A stretch of 64,000 nt of DNA, taken from the NCBI GenBank assembly GCA_030512335.1, contig JAULSU010000004.1, positions 3,844,001-3,908,000 on the forward strand, given 5' to 3'. The position numbers and the translations under genes were made by a program. The notes beneath the pieces were generated by a model. That model had not been told where the DNA came from. It worked only from the letters and a program-made list of their open reading frames with translations, and did not search any database. Below are positions 1 to 12,600 of this stretch, piece by piece (positions within the stretch are counted from its first letter, which is position 1; the number at the start of each line of letters is the position of its first letter). Source of the stretch: Immersiella caudata. Its lineage: Eukaryota > Ascomycota > Sordariomycetes > Sordariales > Lasiosphaeriaceae.

Positions 1-4
1 TACA

Positions 5-526
5 ATGTGTTACTGGCAGAAGTATTTCTACCGCAAATGCTTGCACACAATATGCCGAGCCCAACTCTGCGAACCTGACGGCGACCAGTGTGAACTGCCC
101 TGGAGCACCTTCGACTTCACAATCGACGAACACTGCAGTGAAAAGTGCCTGGATGGATGGAAACGCGAAAGTGAGCAGAAGATAAAGAGCATTTTCGCCG
201 AACTCCACAAGCCCCGTCTAATTCTACCTGCACCTGCCGCCAATGCTGCCACGGGGACGAAACCCCCCTCAACCCTACCTGCACCTGCCGCCACTGCGCC
301 TACTTCCGCCACAAGGACATGTCCTCCCTCAGGTTTGCCTACACCTGCTGCCACTTCCGCCACAAGGGCCGCCACAAGGGCTAACCGTCTCTCGACTCTA
401 CCTGCACATCCCACCACAGGGATGAGTCGCCCTCCAACGTCCGCATCAGTGAGCCAACCCTCGCAGGGAGCCAACAACAGGGTGCGCTACCCGAACAGCT
501 CGCAGACTGGCGGACCAAGGAGATGA
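5..526 (+). CDS. Small Cys-rich hypothetical protein, possibly partial
   Basis: An open frame of 173 codons begins with ATG four bases inside the window, so it may be the 3' part of a gene that starts further left. The first 50 residues hold seven cysteines (positions 2, 12, 17, 22, 29, 43, 47), followed by a charged segment. Residues from about 75 onward are a low-complexity Pro/Ala/Thr tail with imperfect repeats of the type LPAPAATAPTSATRT. The Cys-rich head and repeat tail recall small fungal proteins of unknown role. I recognise no family, signal peptide or membrane segment. The repeat-rich DNA could keep a frame open by chance, and the opposite strand is also open across 28-477, so coding status is uncertain. 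Confidence 0.35.
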   Translation: MCYWQKYFYRKCLHTICRAQLCEPDGDQCELPWSTFDFTIDEHCSEKCLDGWKRESEQKIKSIFAELHKPRLILPAPAANAATGTKPPSTLPAPAATAPTSATRTCPPSGLPTPAATSATRAATRANRLSTLPAHPTTGMSRPPTSASVSQPSQGANNRVRYPNSSQTGGPRR

Positions 527-1475
527 GAGAATGGACTTTGACCAAGTCACCGCTTGCCCCGGGTGAAGGAGGCTACTGGTTGGCAAACAGCGGGTCAGAA
601 GGGACGAGGTAAGACTCCTTTCCAGCCCACCTCAGCCATCGAGATCATGGGCAGCTCTGACAAACTTGGCAGTGGAATGATTGGACTTTGGACGCAAGGG
701 CCTGTGATGCCACGAAGGCTGAGAAGCAGCAGAGGTGTCATCGGGTACACACTCCTTCATATGGGAACCGGTGTCACCCTCTTGGTATGTTGTGCCTAAG
801 CCTCAGCGCAAATAACATCTAACTGAAAGGGGAGCGTTCTGTTTTGAGCGGGTAGTGGTTTTTTGAAGTGGACGGTAGTTCACGTCAATTTTTTAACGTT
901 CATCGCGTACATAGGTTTGAACCTCCTATAGAGGGTTTTTCGTCAAGTTGGTTCTGAAAGACTACAATATCCCCACTTGATCCACCAACCGAAAGGATGG
1001 AAGCTGAAGTGCTTGCTTGAATACATCAACACCGTCAGTTGAGAGCCACATGATGCTGCAAAGAAGGTCAGGTGGGAGAAGAGCTGAGGCTACGCCTCCT
1101 ATATCATAACTCGCAGAGTGGATGCATCACCATCGTACCCATTAGCGCGTGCGACTGCAGGGGAAGACTCTTGCCTCTCACAATACAATGTCACCGCACT
1201 TGTGGCCGCAGCCTTCCAGGTTTTGTGCCCGGGAAGTGATCATGCCTCCAGTCACACATACACAACAATCAGTATCGACAAGATATACGCTGTCACCAAA
1301 TCAGTGTTTATGTAGATATTCCACCGACTACTTTGGCTCTGACATCTTTGTATATCATGCTGTATGCCGGGTAAACTCATAACCGCGCCGCGCTCATATC
1401 AATAGCATTCAGGTCCCACACCGCTCTTCCCTCCCGCCGCAAAGTATTCTTAAAAGTTGTTCCCCCCCCCCCTTT
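527..1475. other. Gene-free interval left of VPS15
   Basis: This is the 3' flank of VPS15, whose stop codon lies at its right edge. Only short, unconvincing frames are present. A run of eleven C lies at 1462-1472, 3 bases beyond the VPS15 stop and so within its 3' UTR. I see no RNA gene or mobile element. Confidence 0.6.
1462..1472 (+). repeat. Homopolymer C11 tract
   Basis: Eleven consecutive C on the + strand (G on the transcribed strand of VPS15), just past the VPS15 stop codon. Such tracts are prone to length error in sequencing. Confidence 0.8.
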
Positions 1476-4400
1476 CTACTGATAAACAAAAACAACACCT
1501 CCCCTATCCACCGACACAACCATGGTGAACGGGCTCTCCAGCATGGCCAAATCCACCACTGTATCCAAATGGCTCTTCAGCAACTGGTGTTGCTGTTCAG
1601 AAATAATCGTTGACCTCGGCGGCCTGGTGCTGCTCGACTTGCCTACCTTCCCCGATCCGGAACCCGCCGCGGAAGTCTTACTCGCCCTCGGCAGCCGCTC
1701 CGTATTGAGGGTCATTGACATGGTAGGATGACTCGCCGAAAACGTTGGCTTCGCTTCGTCTGGCTGCAGACCACAAATTACCCTGCTGTTCTCAATACGT
1801 GACAAGTCCCAGAACCGAAGTTTCTTGTCCGAGCCGGCCGTGATGATGTATCCGTGGCGTTCATCGCGGTCGCGCTGCTCCTCGGTAGCGCCAGAGCCAA
1901 CCACCATGGCCCGCATTCCGCGATCGGCGTTGGCAGTAGCAGTGGGCTCGATGTTGGTCGCAAAGCGGCCGAGCATACCCTCAGGTTTGTCTTCATCGAC
2001 TTCCCAGGCCTCGTAGCCTCTGGGACCCTCCTTGTTGCCGCCGACACGGTAGATCTCGCGGCAGAGTGTGCGTTCGAGGTCCCAAACTGTCACCTCGCCT
2101 TGGCCGGTTCCACCAGCCACACACACCCACCGACCACGACCCTTTGTCGGGTGGAGGGAGAGGCGGTAGATGGAGCCCTTGCCGGGCACACCCCAACCCT
2201 TGAGGCGCATTTGGAAGCGGAGATCCCAGAGGTCGAGGACACCATGGGACGTGCCCAAGATCAGCCAGTTCTTCTTGCGATCGATGCAGAAGCAGGTTGG
2301 TGTCCCGTGGTGGACCGGGTTCTCTAGCTTGTACAACAGGGACATAGTCCTGAGATCAATGCCGAGCACAACCGACTTGTTGGTGGCCAAGACCAACACC
2401 GAGTTAGACTCCTGCTTGAAATGTTCACACCACACCGCATACTCGCCATCGACCAGCTGGTACTCGCGAAGGAGGCGGAGTTTGGAATAACGGTGTGAGC
2501 CGTTGTGACCGGCCACTATCTCGACTTTGACGACATGGACGCTCCCATCACTCGCGCAGCTGACAAAGCAGTGTGTGTTCTCAATGAAGCACAGCGACAA
2601 TACCCTTGTCCCTGGCGCGTGCCTGTGCGTAAGCCTCGATCGGTGCGTGACGTTGCGCTCGAGCCGAGTAGTGTCCCAGACCTTGACGCAGCCGTCGTCT
2701 CCCCCCGTGAGGAAGAATTTATGATCCGGGGCAACAACCACCCGGTTGATGCACCCAAAGTGCTCAGAAAATGTCGCCACAAGCTTGCTCTGGGGCTTCC
2801 AGCCCTGGTCGGTAGGCTGCCCAGCAACCGTCTTGCGGGATAGGAGCGGGGCGACCAGCGGTCCGAACTCAACAACGTCGTGGGGATAGTTGTCGACATA
2901 CATGGAATCCAGCATTTTGATGATGCTCGGGTCATTACCTTCGTATGTGTGGTTGGCACGAAGTCTAGACTTGATGTAGGCTTCCGTGCTCTTCGTCTCT
3001 GGGAAGGGCTGAAGCCGCTGCGGATGCGCAAATGGAGCTTCCACCTCGCCAAAAGCGTTTGCCTCCGTGGTACCCGTCTCAGGTCCAGATTTTGTGCTGT
3101 CCTTCCGGTTCATGAGGCTCATGACACTCGACTGATGCCGCAGCCCTCTCTTGGCAGCGGACACAGCGTCGTCATCAACAGGCGAGAGTGCCACTGCCTT
3201 CCCAAGAGAGCTGGACGTCCGTCTGGGAGAATCTCGTGAGCTCTCTCCTTGCCGAACAGGTAAGACGAGCAGCTCGTCTTCCAAGGGACGTCTCCCATCA
3301 ATAGACATCGGCGAGGCGTTGTCTCTGCTGCCAAGTCGAGACCGATGATTGTTCAGGGCGGCCCGGCGCCTCTTCCCCAAGGGGTCATCGATGGACATGG
3401 ATGCGTCCAAAAGGGCGTCCTTAATCGTCTTGGGCGCATTGCCGTCCCGATCTGGCGTTGCCAGCGGCTGGCGGAGAGGCTCCTCGTCAAACAATACCGT
3501 CTGTGGCGTAATCCCGAGGTTTCTGAGGTTGATAATGTTGTTCAACATGACTTGACTTGTGTTGTCCTCCATGCTTGAGTCTCTCGCCTTGATCTGACTC
3601 AGGCGCCAGATGAACTCCCTCAAAACAAGGAGCTTCGGCTCGTCTTCTGCCACAAGGCCCAAGTTCCGAAGCTTATTTAGCCATTGTTCGTCCTCCTCGT
3701 TCCGCCCAGGCTTGCTGAGGGAAGCAGCATCGCGCAGCTTCTTAAACGACTTCCAGAAGTCACCCTTCTCCGTCTTCGAGGCCCAGAGCAGTGCCTGGTC
3801 AAACACAGCGCGAGATAGCGGTTTCTGCAGCGCCTCGAGAATCTGAAGCTCGGTAAAACCCGGTATCCTGTGTAGCTTGAGATATGGTCGAAGCTGTGGC
3901 AGAACCAGGACTTTGAGATACGCCGAGCTGAGGAATTGGCCCCCTGCGGCGATAAACTCGGCAGCCGATTCACGAATCCAGATATTCGGGTGCATGGTAA
4001 ACCGCGCAACAACATGCACCAGCTCCATAAAAGTTTGCCCAGTCAACAACCCGAGGTTCGTCAACTCTGCCAGGGAGTGCAAAGCCCCCTGAACAACATA
4101 CTCCTCGGGGTCGGTCACCGCTTGCACCATGAGCGGCAGAATAAACTTCTCGAGCGTGCTGCTGCCTAGGAATGCGGATATGCCAACAATAGTGTCAAAG
4201 AATGCGCACTTCAGCATCCAGTCGCGGTCGTTGAGATAGGTGTTGAGGTGGGTCAAGATGATGTCGTTAGCCTGTGCCGGGCCGAAAAAGATGCACAAGT
4301 CGGGGACGGAGCTAAGAAACGCGCGACGAACAGACGGATCAGGATCTTCAATCAGGGTTTTGGTATGGGCTTCAAAGACCTCCGCCAACTCCCGCCTTGC

Positions 4401-6124
4401 GTCATCGAATAGTTCGTCAAACGCCGCATCAGCCTTGTTTCCGGGTTCGACCTCGGGATCCGTGATAGTAGTCGACCCATCAGTTCTCAGAGCTGCCGCC
4501 ATGGCCAGGAATCGGTTTGCCGTGGTCGCCAGCGTTCCGAGTGATGCTGCATACGTAGCCCTAACTATGGGACTCGGGCTACGCTGCGAGCCCAGCAACG
4601 CCGCATGCATCCTGGGGAGAACATACTCGAGAAATATTTGAGAATTTACTGGCGTGATGACCCTGACCAGGTCGAGGAGTTGTGTGATGGTCCGAATTGC
4701 AGCAACAACAACAATGTCGGATTTGTCATTGAGAAGGGTGATGAGGTACGGCAATACGCGATCAAGCTTCGCCTCGTCCGTCAGCCTCTCAGAGAAGGCA
4801 AGCATAACATCGCAGGCCTTGACTTTGGCAGCTGCGTGGGCGGTGTTGCGGAGAGAGGATACGATCAGAGTCAAAAATATCAAGGTGCCGTCGTCCGCCG
4901 AAGACTGTCTTTCCGCCGAGACATAATGTTCGTTGTTTGGGATGTTCAGGCGGACAGGGAAATACCCAAGACCATTCTTGGGCGTTAAGATGAGCTGCTG
5001 GGACTGTGCAGGCTCATCTTGGTAGCCGAGGAAGTAGCTGATCTTGTCAAAGTCGTACCACACACGTTCGATCCTTTGGTCTGCCTCGCCGACATTCCTG
5101 CTTGTCCCTGGGGCAGAGTACCGATGCGTAGAGAGGTCGGTGATCAACTCCATATATTGGTGAAGGAAGCTGTAGAAGTAGGCAGGGAACACCTTGCCCT
5201 TCCAGAAGTCCAAGTACTGCTCCGCGGAATACCGCTTTTGTGGATCCAGTTGTATCATATGAGCGATCATCTCCCGCAGCTCCTTGTCCGGGATGCGACT
5301 GAGGTGGGAGATGGACGGGTCGTATTCACCCCTTCGATACTTGTACAGCTGACTCAGGCTGAAAATAGGGGCCTCCAGGAACAGCTCTGCAATGACGCAT
5401 CCCGCGCTAAACACGTCCATCGCCCATGTCACCTTGGCATTTGGGTCTAGCTCCTCGCCTGGGGGGAGGAACCTCTCGGGTGCGATGTAGCATGTCCGCC
5501 TCCCCGACGTATCGAAAAAGTAAGAGAAGTCGGCCGGGTTGTCCTCGGGCAGCATGACGCGCTTGAACGACGAAGAAAAGTCAGAGAGGTAGAGCCAGTT
5601 CCACGACGTGACAAGCGTGTTCTCAGTTTTGATATCCCCATGGTATATGTCCTTGCTGTGACAGTCGCGCAAGGCGCATAGCAGCTGGAACGCCAGCCAC
5701 CTCTTTTCTATATCCTCGAGAAACGGGCGCGTGCTCAGCCGGTCGTAGAGGGAGTTGTAGAAGAACTGTCTGACAAGGTATCCGTTTGTCTCGGTCTCGA
5801 TGGCCCGCTGGTAGGGCAAGGCGTTCGGCACGTCGGCGAGGGCTCGTCTCTCACCTGACCCGCTGTGTGAGTTCTGTGTTTGCCTTCTACCACGACGGGC
5901 GACGAGCACTTACGGATGATCTCCTGCTTGTATTTCTCCAGCGACATTTGGTAGGGCTTGATGAGGACCTTGACGAGCACGACGCCATCGTGGTGCCGGG
6001 CGCGGATGCTCTTCATGAAGCGCGCTGTGCCGATCGACTTCTCGTAGACCAAGTCGGCGAGCTCAGGGACGTCGATGCCGGCCGCCCCTGGCGGCGGAGC
6101 TGTCAAGGAGAAGCCTTGACCCAT
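1476..6124 (-). CDS. vps15: VPS15, regulatory serine/threonine kinase of the PI3-kinase complex
   Basis: Two exons (5914-6124 and 1476-5854) separated by a 59-nt intron with a GTAAGTGC donor encode about 1529 residues, the usual size of Vps15. The protein starts MGQGFS, a good N-myristoylation signal. The N-terminal kinase domain (about 1-300) has the catalytic-loop sequence HGDIKTEN near 142-149 and TCYIAPERF. It lacks a normal Gly-rich loop and has DFS instead of DFG near 162, as is typical of this family. A HEAT-repeat middle (about 370-700) and a C-terminal WD40 propeller (about 1080-1529) follow. Vps15 scaffolds Vps34 in complexes I and II, which make PI3P for autophagy and endosomal sorting. 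The stop is preceded by GVVFVYQ. The ATG at 6124 is preferred because it restores the myristoylated start through the first intron. Confidence 0.95.
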
Positions 6125-7733
6125 GATGGCGCGTTCAGCAAGCTCTGGCCCTTAGATCGAGGATCCGAATCCCAGCTTTGAGCTACCGCAAACCTGGTGC
6201 TGAGGAGCTGTGTCGCATCTTGGCTCTCTGAAGTCGTGGGTTCGTGCCTTCCGTCGCGTACTGCGGACGGCCTCTATTTCAGAAAGAAAAAAAAAAGAGC
6301 ATGCGCCTCACCTTAGACGGCAAACGCAGGTGCATCAGTGGCTTCCGCTTGGTGAGAATAATAGGTAGTTGACCTGGGAGGCTACCCATGACGGCACGCA
6401 CGCGACGCCAATCAGCTGGCCCGTGATAAGATAAGCAACCCGCTAGAATAGGCTGCCAGAACCTGGAAGCTCCCCCACCTCGCGCTCTCTCGTTTGAAGT
6501 ACCTAGACACTGTTGACTCGAATTGCCGTCGTCAACCTCCAAACCAGTCGTGGAAGCATGTATTTTGCGAGCTAGCGAAAGCGAGAATGAGCTAAATGTC
6601 TGGTCATCGCAGAAGTGCCATCGCGAAACTGACTGCGCCGCGATGGGTAATTGCGGGAGACGATTCTCAGTTCTGCCCCGCAAAAATAGCTCGCCCCCTT
6701 CAGAACACCAACAAAGATCGCGCTACTGGAGGCAGTGGGGCAACGCAGCCTCACATTGTGCAAATTCCAGAGCTCGATCCCTCTTCTCATGTTTCCGGCG
6801 CGATGGGGATGCTAGGTATTTCGGAACTTATACCGCACAATCCCCGATCATAATTGAGGCTACCCATTCCTTTCCCTCAAAACAAAGCATGGTGCTGTTT
6901 CCCAATTCCAAACTGTTATGGAGATGATACCAAGGGTTTCACCTGGCTACGTCTTGAAACAACCATTATACGTACCTCACAACCTTACACAGGAAAACTG
7001 GGCATCAGTGACACAATTTGGAGTGTAGCGTGACGCTTCCGTGTCGTTTGACTAAAGTAAAAGGTTGAGCATCTTTCGGAAACCGAAGATACTGTAGAAA
7101 GTTGACGTGCTATCTACGGCACGCTGGGAGGCCCTGCCTGGCCTCAAATAAAACAATGCCTCTTCCATCTTCTTCGCAGCCAAAGCTGCCGCTACAAGAA
7201 TATGCTGCAGCGCCTGGTAAGGCCACCGCCAACTTCAATTACACAGCAAGCGCCCTCCCCAGCACCCACTCCAAACACCAAACCGGGTATATAGAACAAC
7301 CATCGAAATGAAAAGGGAGGGTGCATTGCGTTCTTACCTCCACCAGACTGCTGCTTCCAACCTTTCGCCATGCTAGCTCACATCCTCATCATCCAATGAC
7401 GTATGACAGGAGGGTACGAGTCGGGCGTCTCGAATTGTCGAAGCGGTCATCGTGAATGTTACTTTCGTTTTCTTTTTGTTGAAGTCTATTTGTGCGAGAA
7501 TCGGGGAAACTCAGGAGCCGAGACAAACGCCAGACCGTGACGCTGGCTCCCTGGTTGCTGGCATGTGCCAGCTGACAGATGCGTGTAGGAATGCGTCTGT
7601 ATCGGCTCCAAAGCTGTGAAAAAGCATGTCGTGATACCGAACGCCGTAGCCAATGCCTAGCCCACCAGGAGAGGCCTTCATCGAGACATTATTCAAGATT
7701 TTATATCTTGTATCGCATCATAACATAACATGC
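6125..7733. other. Intergenic: VPS15 promoter and 3' side of the SH3 gene
   Basis: Short frames exist on both strands (for example 6279-6683 - and 6523-6927 +), but they overlap each other, have no recognisable domain and no clear splice structure. An A-rich tract lies near 6285-6297. It probably holds the VPS15 5' UTR and promoter and the 3' UTR of the next gene. No RNA gene seen. Confidence 0.55.
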
Positions 7734-9637
7734 TCAGGACCCGGTGGTTGTTGTCATCTGGTGGGCGCTGGATCCGGTCTCAGTAGAGCCATCCCCTTCA
7801 ATCGTCTTCCTCCAGTGCTCTGGCAGGCACACACACACCAGCGGGAATGCCTTGATCTCGCCGCTCACAGGGGGCGATGTATCCCGCAACCTGCCCGACG
7901 TATTCGAGACTCCGCTGTCTCGCTGTGCTTGTCGCCGGGCTTCCCATTCCTCAGCACGCTCATCCACCATGACGCCCGTAGCCCATCCATCATCCCAGAT
8001 ACCCACAACCTTGAGCATGTCGCCCCGCTCGAGGTTGAACTCGTCTGCAGCGCGTGGTTGGTACGCCCAGAGAACCGCAACACGATCGCCGGGGTGAATG
8101 TCGTCTTGTGAATAATAGTCCTTGAAGAAAGGTAGCTGTTCCGACTGTTGGCTTGCCAACCCTTGGGGTGACGACATCCCACCCGCACTAGTAGGGGAAT
8201 TTGGATCTTCGCCTGCTAAAACCGAGCCGCTAGAAAGCGAGCCGTTTCGCCTCAAGGTGGTCGGGGGAGGCCGAAGCACTCCAGCCGTGGTGCCGCGGTC
8301 CGATTCGGGACTATCGCCGAACCCATCGGAAGAAGAATGGTCGTCGCCCCTTCTCCTGCTCCCAGCCGCATAGCCTGATGACGCAGCCACAGCAGATGCG
8401 GGCCCCAAACCCAAGTCTCGGTCTCTTGCCGCGTGATGGGATGGGGCATCGCCAGAATGACCTTCGATAGCTGACATCCGCGCTATCCTACCGCCCGGGA
8501 GGACCTCGTAACCCTGAGGGGCGACGTTCTGCGCCATCATTGGTGGCGGAATCCCCACTTTCCTGCTTGGCGAGGGTTGGTTGAAGATGCTTCCATCCTG
8601 GCTACCTCGTCTCTTTCGCCTGTGCCTAATTAAGCAAAAGATGAGAGCGACGAGCAATGCGAGGCCCACCAGAGAGCCAATGACGGCACCTGCAATCACT
8701 CCTCCGCTAACTCTCTTAGTTTCGCCATCGGCCGCAGGAACGCCTGTTGTCGATGGTGTCGAAGTTGGAGTAGATGTGGGGAACGTCATCGAAGGTGTGA
8801 ACGAAGGGAGAACGACCCCTTCACAGCGAGTTTCGGCGTTAGAGCTGTAGCAGCAGGTGTCGGTCGAGTTGATACCACCAGATTTGCAGTACGTGCACAG
8901 ACCCAACGTGTTGTTCCCATACCCGCAGTTCTCTTTCTCGTTGGTGATTCCCGTAATGCAATTGTTACTTGAAAGGGCGTCCGCAGGAAGCGCGCAGTTG
9001 GTGAAGTCGGCCCTGGCTTGAATTAGGGCACCACTGCCGGGGTTGGTGCAAAGCCGATCGTCCTGGACGATATACAACTCACTCTCAGCGAATTGGGCCT
9101 GGAATATCGTCAGCGCCGTGGATGTGAGCAAGAGGGGCGTTCAACCTACGCATGTTGAAGAACACACTGGCCGAGAATTCGCCGGAGACAAGTTACATCT
9201 CTCGATGGAGTTCTGGATAATAGCATTACATATTACAGTGGTCGTAAACCGGGCGTATAGACCACTGGTATTGGTGAAACTGATGCCTCCACACCCCATG
9301 AGGGTCTGGTATCTGTGTCCAGGTTAGACCCGCGGAAAGAAAGCGAACCATCTTCCCAGCTGTACTTACTTCTCCCGGATATAATCAGTCTGCAAATGGG
9401 TTTGCAACCGCTCGTCGAAAGTATCCACATCAGAAACGAATTGAAGGAAAGGACTAGAATCGACAGTTAGTGCCAAATCGTCATCTGCGGCCAGTCGGCC
9501 TAGCGAGCACGCTCGTCGAGGAAATCGCGTGTTTAGCAAACTCACAATAATCCCACCATAAAGCTGTCAGTTGAGACGGAGGCTGACTGGAAAGCCGAGC
9601 AGGCCTTCGACCCTCGAAGAGGGACACAGGCAGCCAT
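7734..9637 (-). CDS. Single-pass membrane protein with Cys-rich ectodomain and SH3 domain
   Basis: Four exons join in frame: 9546-9637, 9370-9453, 9150-9312 and 7734-9098, giving about 567 residues. The N-terminal half carries many cysteines (for example ACVPLRGSKAC, YQTLMGCGG, RPVCSSTC, DTCCYSS) in a pattern that suggests a disulphide-bonded extracellular domain. A Ser/Thr/Pro stalk leads to a transmembrane helix (SGGVIAGAVIGSLVGLALLV) followed by a basic RHRRKRR stop-transfer motif. The cytoplasmic part is disordered and ends in an SH3 domain (AVLWAYQPRAADEFNLERGD, then WDDGW). This architecture resembles fungal Fus1/sensor-type proteins that link the cell surface to polarity or cell-wall signalling; that role is inference. 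No classical signal peptide is visible at the ATG at 9637. An additional upstream exon encoding it may be missing, so the true start is uncertain. Confidence 0.8.
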
Positions 9638-12600
9638 TACGGCAGGTGATTTTGTCAACAACGAAAGCAGACCGTTTTCGGCGCTGGGGCGACCAAGTTC
9701 CCCCCTCCTGCCCGACAACCTTCGATCAATTGGCGTGTCCGCAGACAGTTATTGGGTCCCGGCGGTCGCAGCCGTTGGTAGCTCGTAGCTTGCCTCGGTG
9801 GGCTCCAAGCAGTTTGCCGTTGTTTGTTGGGTTACTGCAGCGCGGAATGCATGGCCGTCTTCAGATCCTAGCATAGCACATAGTCCTAGAGCGCGCGATT
9901 GAGACAGGTAGAGCGTTTAAGTTCGACGCTGGACAGGTGACAGCGGCGAAACCTTAGGTTGAGCGTGTGGTGGCGGCGGCCTAAAAAAAAAAACCGTGGA
10001 TTCCGTCTGAAATTCTGTCTCGGTGCGTGCGCGCGTGGCCCTAACCAAAAAAGCGTCCTGTAGCGTCAAGCTCGTCGGCCAACAGACCCGGAATGTGGAC
10101 GGGTGTTGTAATGCGTCGTTGTAGGGAGGCAGCTGTGTGGTGTTGTTGGGCTGGGTCCGAAGCATATATCAAGCGGGAGAAGTTGCTTGGGAGCACAGAG
10201 CAAGCGTGGGCCCTCTTGTCCGCCACGAAAGATACCGGAATGCAGCGTGGGTTGCAATGGCCAGCAGAGATGGTGGGCAGGCGAAGAAGAGGTGGTTGGT
10301 GTGCGATGCAGGTCAACAGCGGCTGCTGCGAGGAACCAAACGCGAGTTGGCAGCTGCAGATGCGGGCGCGGGCGCGGGCGCGGGACGGCCTAGCTCACTG
10401 GGCAAATAATTACAAAAGTGAAGGGCAGGAATGAATTGGGTCGGTGGGTTAAAAGAGCGGCAGAAACGAAGGAAAATATTTCCCACGTCTATTCTGAGGG
10501 TGTGCGGACGGGGCACCGTGAGGGGATGGCGAGTGTCACGGCTCCGCGAGGGACGGGAGGGAAGAGAGTGAAGTGAGATTGAACAATCGAAGTGAGGACT
10601 GGGCGAGTTCAACAACCAGAGCTGGGAAAGCGTGGCTCGGTGCAAATGCCAGAGACAATTTCGCTTGAGATTAAGGTCCCTGTGTACCCGCCTGCCCCAT
10701 CAGGACTAGCGACCCATGTCAAGGGGCTCGGGATAAAATCCCTGCTCACCTCCACGCAGCATCATCTCCAACTCAACAACAGACGAGGACTTCACATCCT
10801 GCAAAGGCAAGCTACTCCAACAGTCAGTCGCAGATGCAATCACCGGACATTCACATCTGACGAGTGAGGCTAGGCCTTGCGGGTTGGGGATACAATCTCG
10901 CCCGGTTCCACATCTCACGAATTCCTTGATAAGCAGCGTCGCTGCGAGACCGGTACGCATAACCATGCCTCTGGAGAAGGCAGATCATGGGCAAATGGGA
11001 TGCTATGCGATCGCATTGCTGTCCTGCGACAACCCTTAAAGGGACTCTGCCAAGAGGTTGCCATTGCTCCTACGCAGTAAAACACAAAGGCATACTGCCC
11101 GAAAAGAGTCGCCAGTCAACTGATTATTCTCCTCCGTGCTATATCCCGCAATCCTAAGGGCGACCACGGCGATAAGGGCCCCGCGGGCCTCTAGAACAAT
11201 ACGTGCCTTACAACAGTGTCAGCCGCGCCACTATTGGGGGGAATGTTTACCTTCTTTGCAAAGGGGCTTGGCCTGAAGGTTTGCTTCGCAAGGACGTGGC
11301 GTGGCTTTACATCAGGATGGTTGGCAGACGTTGAGGCCGTCTGAGAAACACGCCAACCGAGAATCCTGTCCGCACTAAGGTAAACCCCGGAGAAACAGTT
11401 TCCATGGTTCGCCTGTCAATATTCCGCAAAAGATCTATTTTCCGAGGTCAAGGAGCTCTCACCTTTGCTGGTCTGCGATTCCCCTCCTCCAACGAAACCA
11501 CCTGAATGGACGAGCAAATATCGCTTCAGCACGTCGCGCAGCGGCTGCACTGCGGTCTGCAGCTTCAACACCAGGATTGATCAATCGCGAAAAAGAGACG
11601 GAGCTAGAGCTTTTGGGGAAGGATTGAACCGGGGCTCTGATTGGTTCAGTCATGGCTTCACGAAACCTCGCGCAAGAGCCATCCTGTTTCGAACAGACGG
11701 CGCCCCATAATTATTGGGTGCCGGAAATTTATGAGACAGAGCGTCCACTGCCGGGACCAGTTCCCACCGCGGGTGCAAGTGCTTTCCGTTTCCCGCCCTC
11801 AGTTTGTCCCTTCAAGACTTGAAAACCTAACCCTCCATTCCCCGTCATAGTGGAGGAGACACGGTGAGGTTTCTTTTTTTACACACATTCCCCACGATCG
11901 CATCTTGGAGAACTACGGCACGGGTCAGGCAAGGCGACTGCCCTGCTGCAAGGACGGGATGGAGATGAGGTCCGACGCAAGAAGACTCCAGGAAAAGGAA
12001 CACTGAATGCAAGAACAATCTAGTTAGGCGCTCCGGTGCTCGTCAGGAGAGCTGACTGGACGAGGGAGCGCGACGCGTCCGGCTTGCTGGGCAGCCGGCG
12101 GACTGACCGCGAGCTGGCTCGTCCGTCAGCCGCCAGAGCACTCAATCTATTCTTGGGTACGTGGACCCCCATGTCACACACGCCAGTCAACGGTTGAACC
12201 AGAGATTGGCGTCATCTGGCAAGGTGCCCCAAAGAACAACCCACCCGTCAGATTGCCGAACCGCAACCTACCCCGAACCATCTACTCTCCAACCCACCGT
12301 CTCCAGCTCACCAACAGAGGGTGGAAAAGGGTGGTTCTCTTTCCGGCCGGATTACGGCTGCATCATTGCTGTCGGGCATGTACGTCACTCGAAATGCACG
12401 CAATGGCCGCTCAGGCCTCTCTCTTGCTGCACACACCACCGCGCTTAAGCCCACGAAGGCCAATCGGCAACAAATAGCTTGGCTATCTATTCGCTGGTTT
12501 TTGCTCGAGCATCGTGCACGGGGTCTGATCAGTTCTTAGTCTGGAGAACAACGCCGGCAACGGTTGCATTCGCGATCCCGCCTGCGAGGAGAAGCCATCC

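Noticed and set aside
11610..11640. GATTGAACC resembling a tRNA B-box on the minus strand
   Set aside because: The flanking bases do not form a T-stem and no acceptor or anticodon arms can be drawn.
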